64,000 nt of DNA from Ficedula albicollis (Eukaryota; Chordata; Aves; Passeriformes; Muscicapidae). The notes below the pieces were generated by a model. The model was not told the origin of the DNA. It did no database searches and saw nothing but the letters and a program-made list of their open reading frames with translations. This document shows, in pieces, positions 55,352-64,000 of this stretch (its first letter is position 1; the number at the start of each line of letters is the position of its first letter). The stretch spans positions 12,778,579 to 12,842,578 of the forward strand of contig NC_021677.1 of assembly GCF_000247815.1 (NCBI RefSeq). The letters run 5' to 3'. A program made the translations under genes and the position numbers.

Positions 55352-56106
55352 TCTATTTAAATTGAGCTCTGACCCCTATATCAGGAGCCATACAGAGCTA
55401 CAGTAGGAATTGCTTTATGCTAATACTGAACCAGATATTCATCAGGGATATGAAGTCTCTTCTTTGTCATGCTCCTCACCCCAACTTTCTCTGCTTATCT
55501 TCCAGCAGCATTTTTTGTGACAGGAAATAAACAACATAAAGCCTAAAATTCAGTGAGAAGGCTGATCACTAGCTCTATCTGTGAAGAGGTATCCCGGGTT
55601 TTCATTCCCCCTGCTAACTATCAAGTAGCTGAACTATTTAAAAATTAAAATAAATTTTTTTTAAAGTCTCTGCTAAGCTGAGATCTTTTCTTGGCAAGTT
55701 CACGGCTGGAATCAATTTTTATAGCCACATTACCAAACAAACTAAAAATACAGGGCTTAATAATGAAAAACCCAGTACCACCTGAAATATAATGGAACAG
55801 GCACACTGCTGTAATAATTCCTTTAGGCTTAGAGAAACTAAGCAGTGTTAATTATTAATCAAAAGCAAAGCACCCATTTTTAAACATTTTTTGAGGAGAC
55901 GTGCTCATTTGATTTCTTGCTACTATATATAATTTTATATCAGTACCTGTCATTCAAAGCCAGCAGCACTCACACCACTGTGAGGACAATGATCAGAAAT
56001 AATACACACAACTCACACAAGGCAGGGACTTGGGAAACCATTGAAGTAATCAGTGTCTCTTCCTCCTCATGGCTGTGAGCACTTTAGAAAAGGAGCAGCC
56101 CTAACA
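55352..56106. other. Unique AT-rich non-coding DNA
   Basis: Nothing is recognised. Confidence 0.5.
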
Positions 56107-56183
56107 GAATCCCAGAATCATTAAGGTTGGAAAAGGCCTCCCAGATCATGGAGTCCAACCACAGCACTAACAGTGCCACATGG
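56107..56183 (-). mobile_element. Short CR1 3'-end fragment
   Basis: cagaatcccagaatcattaa followed by ggttggaaaaggcctcccag and tcatggagtccaacc is the reverse complement of the CR1 3' end. Only about 75 bp are retained. Confidence 0.88.
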
Positions 56184-56211
56184 TTTAACCACTGCAGCAA
56201 AGAATACCTAA

Positions 56212-56232
56212 ATATATATATATATATATATG
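56212..56232. repeat. (AT)n microsatellite
   Basis: About ten uninterrupted AT units directly downstream of the CR1 fragment. Confidence 0.95.
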
Positions 56233-58685
56233 GAGCCAAAAGTAGTTTATGTTTGTTTCAAAACCATAGATATCAAGGAAGTTCCTCTAAAGGCCATTTG
56301 GTTTCATAGTGTTCTTATTTCTTATTTCTTGTGGAATACAAAAAGTTTCACCTTTTGTTTCTTGACAGCCTCTTACGTGGGAGAGGTGAAGAAAATCAGT
56401 TTGCTGGATAATTGCTTAGTTCTGAGGGAACATCTGGGAAGGAGAGGTGAAAATAAACTGAATGGAGTGAAAACTGTAGTCAATAAAAGCTAATGTGGAT
56501 TTTGAAATGACACACCATCTAACAAAGGCTTTATAGTTCAGACTGAAAATGCTCTTCCTTCAGTCTTCTCATATTCATTCTTCATTTTCTCCTACCTTGA
56601 GATAGGAGAATCTCCTATTCTCTGATCTTGGCCATCAGTCTAGAATGATGTACTATTTTCTCACTACAACCTTAAGGTTGCTGTGAATTAATTGTATGCT
56701 TCTTTCAGTCCTCATTACAGTCTTTGACACAAGGATGAGTTTTCACAGAAGTGAATGCCAGGATGTTCTGACTTTCATTGAATATTCTCATTAATCCATT
56801 CTTAGGACAAAGACTAATGATAAAGAATAAGCACAGATATTAATTATTTTATTTCTCATGGCAATTTTGGGGATGTAATGAGAATGGAATGATCACCCCT
56901 TTTTGGTTCTTAAAGTAAGAGGGTTTTTTTAAGCATATAAAAATATTCAAAATTAATTTATTCTTGTAATTAAACCGTGATAAGACCAGAAGCTTAAAAC
57001 ACATCACATTAATTCATTTTTGTGCCAGTTTTAAAGGCCCAGACCTGTAAGTGCCAATTAGAGTGAACAGAAGTAGAGGATACAGGTCAGTGGAGAGCAG
57101 AGTACCACAAATTATTTTTTTCAGAAAATTTATGTGCTGAAAATATACAACAGTATAGTCCTGATATATCAAGAGGATGCAATATTGTATCTGTTTGTAT
57201 TTCTATTAATTTCAAACAGATTTTCTATATTAGTGGCTGTACATTAGCAAATTTCTTACTTGTCAATATCTTTCATCTTAGTATGGATGACATATTAACT
57301 CATGGTATATCTTGCCAGAAATCAGTGAATAGTTGAACTATACCTCATCAGAAAAACAGTGTTTTTTAAAAACAGCTAAACCTATTATGATTATTTTTAG
57401 GGACTTATTACAGAGTAAAATTCATACAATTTTTATGATGCACCCATCTTTGAGAGAACAAATACTGGGAGAGGGAAAATATAATCCCATATGGGAAAGT
57501 CATTGGGGAAATCTAGTCTGTTTGAATTGTTCAGAGCAGCACAAGGCCCTTAACTCTCAACAGCTTCCTCTGGTTGCCCTTTTTTCTAGAAGTTAAGAAA
57601 GGAGAAGGTAAGAGGACAAATTTCTCTTGCATTCCGTTTAAACCCCAAGCATCACACTTATTTCAGTAGGAGGCAGATGGGATATTCTAACCACTGAGGT
57701 GATTATGGAATTATTGATGATGCTGTCATTTATGCCAGGACAGGATAAGAGTGTGAAGATTCCTAGCAAGGCACATCTTTGCTTCCAAGCAATTTTTAAA
57801 ATAAAGTTTTGTATCAATCCCTTTTTTAGGACATCTTCAGTTTATCCCGCAGCTTTTGTGGGTTTGGAGCTATATCATAGACATGTTTTGATTTAGAGCA
57901 GAAACAATGTATGGCTAGTTTCAAAATAATTCCATTTATTAGGAATAATTTCATTACAGAGAGGAAGGGATGGAAATATTACCAAGGGATAGATACTTGG
58001 TGTCATAATGCATCAGTGAACTGAATGAAAGCAGTACCTTGTGTGCTCAACCCATTCTCAGACAATTCCACTGATCCTGCTCACCTTCCAAATGCCCAAC
58101 TCAAGGACATAGCTGCTGTTGATCCACTCAGGATCCTTGAATAAATACAAGGGATTATATTCTTGCATTAAAACTTCTGAGTATTCTGTGACATCTTTGT
58201 GCTGAGCCACCAAACAGACCTCAAAACATAAAAGGGAAATGACAAACAGGTTTCTCTGGGAATAACTGTATTAAATTGGAAATTTTCCCTCTTGTTGACA
58301 TTTATATAACTGTATGCTTCAGTATTTCTTACAGCTTCATTCCTGAATAGCACAGTGCCTGTGGAATATAATCTATTTTCTAAGAATTACACAAATGTAC
58401 TCTATATAGACTGCATTAAACTTGAAGAACAAGACCAATGCACCAATAATTCTTATCCCAGCTGTATTCAGCAAAGTCACAGAATAGAATAACAGATCTG
58501 CAGGAAAGCTGTCTGCAGTCTTCAAATCTAACCTGATGTTTCTAAACCAGGCATTATCTTTTGTGTTGGTGGTTTGGTTTGGTTTTTGGGTTTGTTTTTG
58601 AAGTGTTAGTCATCCATATGGGTATCTGTTGGACAGGAATCTCTCTCTTTTACTGCAGCTTCTCTAAAGGCTCCCTGCAAAAATG
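56233..58685. other. Unique AT-rich non-coding DNA
   Basis: No gene is recognised. A perfect odd palindrome (ataggaga-a-tctcctat) lies at 56602-56618. A weak CR1-like patch (gtcacagaatagaataac, then aaatctaacctgatg) occurs at about 58477-58545 but is too diverged to call. Confidence 0.45.
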
Positions 58686-58783
58686 ACAGAATCATGGAAT
58701 GGGGTGCCCACAACTTCCCTAGGAAACTTGTTCCAGTATCTCACCACCCTCACAGAAAAGAATTTCCTCTGCATATAAGAATA
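58686..58783 (-). mobile_element. CR1 LINE fragment with internal deletion
   Basis: acagaatcatggaat (CR1 3' end, reverse complement) is joined directly to acttccctaggaaacttgtt and atctcaccaccctcacag, which in intact CR1 lie much further along. The intervening CR1 sequence is missing. Confidence 0.85.
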
Positions 58784-59839
58784 CAAAACAACATAAATAT
58801 ATCAAGACTCTAGAGGAAACTGAACAAAGAAAAAGCCAAAGACAAAGGAAAAAAAGAGAATTAGCAAGGTATTTTAGAGAAATTAAGAAATTACAGTGTT
58901 TATTTCTTAAGGTAATTTTGAAAATCCTAAACCTAGAGAATCTCCTGGGCAAGATCAGAGGGAAACAATACAGGTTCATGTTTCATTTGGAAGACTTTTT
59001 AAGTATTTGATCTATTTCTCTCAGTAAGGGCACCCCACTGGGCACTAGGCATAAGCAAGAGGTGTGCAAGCAGAGAGCAAGGGGCATGTCTGGTTACAGA
59101 CATCTGTTTACAGTGCTTCTGTTGCAAAATGAAAAACAGGGCAGTAACCACAAGAGGCTGAAATCTAGTATGGGATCCTCTGGACAGTGCTTCATATGTA
59201 ACCCATCTTAATTCTGAGGTTTTTTTCCATCTAGTTAGGAAAGAGAATTATAACATCTGATGCATCTCTTTACTCAAACCAGCTTAAATATTGATTTGTA
59301 CAGGCCAGAAAATTGCAATGAATAAATCACAGAATACAAATTTACTCTACAAATAATTTCTAATTACAAAGAAAATCCTATTTCACAGCACAAGAGAGGA
59401 GGAGACTCACAGAAAAAAAAGTACTGGTAATAGTCCCTTCTCTCAACATTATAGCCATGTCAGAAATTTCCTAAACCAGTATGTTGCATTAAATGAATTT
59501 ATCTGTGCTGTTGCCTCATTGACTGCCATTTGAATTGCCTTCCATGTCATTACACCAAAGGTGAATGTGGTCTTCTGTCTTTTCATATATTCTATTCCTT
59601 GTCAAACTATCATGGGAAGGCATTAAGCAGAGTGCTTTCCCACAGCACTGCAGCACTGACTAGGGGAGGCAGGGGAAGGGAAAACATGCCTTTGGGACTT
59701 GGCAAAGAATACACTGGGACAGGTAAAAGCTTAGAAGATTTTTGCAAGAGTAGGGGCCCTAGACTATGAGAAACTTTTTTTTTTGTTTGTAAGTACTGTT
59801 TTAAATAAAAATTTCAGACTAGAAATTAAAATTTAAACA
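58784..59839. other. Unique AT-rich non-coding DNA
   Basis: Nothing is recognised. Confidence 0.5.
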
Positions 59840-61117
59840 ATGTAAGTGCCTCAGAGAACCAGGCTCTAAAGCAGTCCCTTAATGGGATTCCAGCACAGCC
59901 TTTATTTTTTAATGTGAAGAAGCGAAAGGATTTGTCATTAAACTTTAAAAATAATCAAAATAAAAATCCTTTTTGTTTCTGTGGGCTGACAGTGCTACTA
60001 AGCACAATTGTGTTCACTTAATGGGTGTCCATTGGTAAGGAGAACTTTCTTCTGTCTAACAGGGGTTAGATCCAAATTTAAGTTTGTCTTGTCTGTTCAG
60101 CAATCTATATTTTTCCAATCAAGTGTGCAGAATGTCATGTCTGAAGTATCTGCATTTTAACTATTATATTTCAACTATTAGCATGTATGCAAGCTCTTAA
60201 GGACTCATTGGTTTTAGAATATGAAATAAGAGATGCCATGCAAGAAAACTGTATTAAATGGATTTGGTATGAAAGACCAATAAGTGCTTTTCTGTTATGT
60301 GATGTGAGAAGTATAAAAAACACTTTTAGCATCACACTGAAAAATTTTATGTGAGACATTCACCCAAAATTCAACAAAGCCTTCCAGAAAACAGAATAAC
60401 AATCTCCCTGGTCTGCAATTTAAACACCAAAATTTTCTGTAATGCAGAGAAACATTCTTTGGTCTCCTTTTTTTTTTTTTTTTTTTTTTTTATGTAAGTG
60501 CCTCAGAGAACCAGGCTCTAAAGCAGTCCCTTAATGGGATTCCAGCACAGCCTTTATTTTTTAATGTGAAGAAGCGAAAGGATTTGTCATTAAACTTTAA
60601 AAATAATCAAAATAAAAATCCTTTTTGTTTCTGTGGGCTGACAGTGCTACTAAGCACAATTGTGTTCACTTAATGGGTGTCCATTGGTAAGGAGAACTTT
60701 CTTCTGTCTAACAGGGGTTAGATCCAAATTTAAGTTTGTCTTGTCTGTTCAGCAATCTATATTTTTCCAATCAAGTGTGCAGAATGTCATGTCTGAAGTA
60801 TCTGCATTTTAACTATTATATTTCAACTATTAGCATGTATGCAAGCTCTTAAGGACTCATTGGTTTTAGAATATGAAATAAGAGATGCCATGCAAGAAAA
60901 CTGTATTAAATGGATGTGGCATGAAAGACCAATAAGTGCTTTTCTGTTATGTGATGTGAGAAGTATAAAAAACACTTTTAGCATCACACTGAAAAATTTT
61001 ATGTGAGACATTCACCCAAAATTCAACAAAGCCTTCCAGAAAACAGAATAACAATCTCCCTGGTCTGCAATTTAAACACCAAAATTTTCTGTAATGCAGA
61101 GAAACATTCTTTGGTCT

Positions 61118-61152
<35 letters not shown>
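59840..61152. repeat. Tandem duplication, period 652 bp, with poly-T ends
   Basis: Copy 1 is 59840-60491 and copy 2 is 60492-61152. The unit runs from atgtaagtgcctcagag to ttggtctcc and then poly-T (24 T in copy 1, 33 T in copy 2). The only substitutions noticed are two within five bases (gatttggtatg versus gatgtggcatg, about 60262 and 60914). It is the longest duplication in the window. Duplicated 62-codon minus-strand frames inside it are by-products. Confidence 0.95.
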
Positions 61153-61153
<1 letters not shown>

Positions 61154-63121
61154 TGTCTTTCTCAGTAGCTGGTCACTGTAATAAGTCAAAATCATGCAGA
61201 ATACAAACAGGAGATGCTGCTGGGGAGGAAACAAGTACATTAGTACAGGACAAAGAGACTCTAGGAAATCTTGGAGGAAATCTTGGCACTGGAGGCCCTA
61301 AACTACAAGATGAAATCTTTTAAGAGTGTTAGTACAGTAAGGCACCTCTTAAACTGAGCCTTCAGGCCTTGCCATTACTTCTCTGTCAGTAATGAATAGT
61401 AAATGAAAATAAATATAGAAGCAACTCTCTTTGATCCACACAGGGTTTAATATATGCTGAATCGTATATATTTCCAACAACAAAATTATGGCTTTATACT
61501 CATCACTGGTGGACCTTGTTCTGCAATATTGCTACTTATTGTGGTAATGAAAGTTGTTTGAAAGTTGAATCTGCAAGTGAGTGTACTGTGGTGTACACAC
61601 TGCATAGTTCCCATAAATTTAGCACACAGGAATTTATTTCAACAGCTACAGCTTTCAGTAGTTCATCAGTTTTGTTTTGCATGAATGTAATTTACCTTTC
61701 AGCCACCAAAGGCTTACAGTGCAGGTCTTGTATTGAAACAAAACTTGTACTGTGGCAGCTCTCACATCATGATATTGGAGGGGTGGGAGAACCCTCATAT
61801 TTATTCCAAAGTTTTCCAAGCAGTTAAACTCAGACATGGACGTAGATATCTGCACTTTTTTAGAGTAGTGTTAATGTTCTGGTAGCACAGGGCAAGTAAA
61901 ATTACATTTTCACTGATGCAGATGTACTTATTTTTGTAATAAAGGATGTATATTATCTTCCTTTTTTATACCTTTAAAAAAAAACTCATAGGAAGAAGAA
62001 AGGCCATTTAAATGCTGTCACATTGTCTAGTCACAGTTCTAAGGGAAGGAGAAATGCTGTGTCTGCAATGAAGCAAATCACTGCACGTCTCAGATCCTCC
62101 AATCCATGGGAAACAGCTACAAATGAAGGTGAAGACAGACATTTCAGACTGAAAATGCTGAGATTTGCTGTTGTTTGGATTTATTTGTCTTCAGGAAGAA
62201 TGACCATTTCATTAGTGGAAATTTTATCTTACCAAAGAATAGAGAATTTAGCCAACTTTCTGCTATGCATTTCACCATTTTTTTATAAAATATGGGCCAG
62301 ACTGGTTCTTGTTGAAGTCATTGGGATTTTTGGCATGGATTCCAAGATGAATAGCCAGTGGGTCCCAAGCAGAGATGACAGAAAAGGCACACTCCCTCTT
62401 ATTTAAAGTACAGTTCAGACAAATGCTGAGAGCTTCAGGGGTGTATTTCCTGATGCTCTCGTCATGCGTTAGGCATTTCTCTTCACAATAACCAGCTTCT
62501 TCTTCAGTCAATTTTACAACTTCAGTTGTGTTTTAAGGAGGAAATCTAATACTAACCATGGAATCCTGTCAGGAATTCAGTAAATCAAGTGGCTTTTTAT
62601 GGCATTTTACAAGAAAGAAAACTATTCAGGTAAATTGACAAGTCCAAATAGGAATAGGAGACTCCAACCTGGTGCATGTTATGAATCACAGACTACTACC
62701 TCTACTGGGATTGAGAGAGAATCTCCAGGTCCAAGATGAATTCAAACCAGTTCACAGGGATCCTTAAAGTTTTGCTAAAAAGGGAGGCCAAAATGCTGAC
62801 AGCTTTATTAGAGTGTGTAAATCAGAATAAGAGCCAATCCATTTTAAGTCTTCAAGGGTACCTTTCAATATGAATCCAATTCCCTTTAAGATACTGTTGC
62901 AGTTCTTAAAAAGTACTACATCTTGCTAAAATGTCAAAGGGCTTTATATTTTCATCAGAAAGGTATTTTGCCAGCTGGGCTAAAAGATGCCTCTCCAATA
63001 AGTTTCCCAGCAATTTCAGCTGAGTTCCAAAAACTTTTTGTCCATTCAGAAGTGTTGTAAGCATTGACATTGAGGTGCTCAGGATCATCTAAGGGTCTAA
63101 GGAGTTATCATGATGCTGTGA
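61153..63121. other. Unique AT-rich non-coding DNA
   Basis: No gene or repeat family is recognised. Open frames of up to 127 codons (62023-62406) show no domain. Confidence 0.5.
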
Positions 63122-63126
63122 GACCT
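63122..63126. repeat. Target-site duplication, left copy (GACCT)
   Basis: GACCT directly before the LTR start, identical to 63394-63398. Confidence 0.8.
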
Positions 63127-63393
63127 TGCTGAGGTTTAACCCCAGCCATCATCCAAGGCCACCTGTCCCAGCTTTGTCTCCTCCCACCCTCCCATGCTTC
63201 CCAAATTTCCCCACCAGTGCAGCAGCAGGAAAAGCAGAAAAGGCTTTGCTCTCTGTAAGCCCTTCTCAGCAACTACAGAAACATCTCTGTATTATCAATC
63301 CTGTGTTCAGCACAAATCCCAAACACAACCCCTACCAGCCACCATGAAGAAAATTAACTACCCTGCTCCTAGTGTGCTGCTGAAACCAGCACA
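63127..63393 (-). mobile_element. Short solo LTR (267 bp), internally deleted
   Basis: On the minus strand it begins TGTGCTGGTTTCAGCAGCAC, continues through the same blocks as the LTR at 5838-6422 (gttaattttcttcat, ggatttgtgctgaacacag, agagatgtttctgtagttgc, gccttttctgctttt, gctgggacaggtgg), then jumps to the LTR 3' end ggctggggttaaacctcagca. It has TG...CA ends and a perfect 5-bp target-site duplication GACCT. At 267 bp it is less than half the length of its relative (about 585 bp). The region that would hold the TATA box and polyadenylation signal is missing, so it should be inert as a promoter. Confidence 0.88.
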
Positions 63394-63398
63394 GACCT
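63394..63398. repeat. Target-site duplication, right copy (GACCT)
   Basis: Exact match to 63122-63126 directly after the LTR. Confidence 0.8.
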
Positions 63399-64000
63399 TT
63401 ATGTACAATTATTAGAGTTAAAACATTATAGTCTTTCTATGCACCAGGTTCTTTCTCTGGACATTTTTGGAATTTAGCCTAAATAATCTTCTACAAACTG
63501 TAAAGAATGCCTACATCAGAGATAATTATAGAAATATTTATGGTATACCTATATACTCTCTTTCCATGATGCATGAACACACATATATGTATAAAAAACC
63601 CCTACTGGTCTTTTACTGTAAGTCTCAAGTAATTTGTAGAGTACTATTTTGTTTTATATGGAAAGAGTGGAAAGTTGATGCTGTATGGACCCTTCTGGAT
63701 TAAATGCTTATTGTACCTCCATATGTAGCTAAGAGGTAGAGGGGAGACACTTAAATATTAATATTCTACATAAACTCACTTAGGTCTGTATGTTTCTTGC
63801 ATTGTAATCTAAAGAAAACACCTGAAATAGTTTTCAAACAAAATTCATACCTGTCTCTTCTTGTCTCTGTCACATAAATGTCATGGTAGGGTCACATAAC
63901 AAATTATTTTTAAAATGAAACAGGATAAATATTTTAAAGTATAAAATGATATTAAGTATGTTCTGCTGTTATAATAATGTAATAAGTCAATATACTTTTT
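63399..64000. other. Unique AT-rich non-coding DNA
   Basis: Nothing is recognised up to the window end. Confidence 0.5.

Noticed and set aside
58477..58545. Additional CR1 fragment
   Set aside because: Only a short gtcacagaatag-like match; too diverged to call.

Overview
This looks like AT-rich, gene-free vertebrate DNA from a bird, probably a passerine or other neoavian. The evidence is five truncated CR1 LINE fragments (recognisable CR1 3' region, one with the terminal octamer repeat) and three avian-type endogenous retroviral LTRs. Two of the LTRs are solo copies with perfect 5-bp target-site duplications (TSDs). I recognise no protein-coding exon, tRNA, rRNA or other RNA gene. All open frames are short, start and stop in unique non-coding DNA, or are translations of repeats and homopolymers. 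The window is best read as a gene desert or the inside of a very large intron.

Layout. 1-3.4 kb is unique sequence with small A/T-rich duplications. 3.4-6.4 kb holds two minus-strand LTRs, and a 414-bp tandem duplication cuts through the first. 7.1-8.0 kb is a 439-bp tandem duplication separated by a 53-base poly-A. 8-30 kb is mostly unique, with one CR1 (11.8 kb) and several 27-84 bp tandem duplications, one of which repeats a perfect hairpin. 30.5-31.3 kb is an 858-base pure poly-G run. 31.7-32.9 kb has 211-bp and 342-bp tandem duplications. 40.4-43.7 kb has three more poly-G runs (1260, 75 and 1212 bases) set in A/T-rich simple repeats. 43.8-59.8 kb is unique sequence with three CR1 pieces and small duplications. 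59.8-61.2 kb is a 652-bp tandem duplication ending in poly-T. 63.1-63.4 kb is a short internally deleted solo LTR.

Two features stand out. First, five uninterrupted G homopolymers, all G on the plus strand, total about 3.4 kb. Second, there are about nineteen two- or three-copy local tandem duplications with near-identical copies, and each of the four longest that end in a homopolymer ends in poly-A or poly-T. Together these point to sequencing or assembly problems at low-complexity sites (false duplications, homopolymer filling), although real expansions cannot be excluded from sequence alone. I found no convincing new functional system. The poly-G tracts are the most anomalous signal and need raw-read checking before any biological reading.
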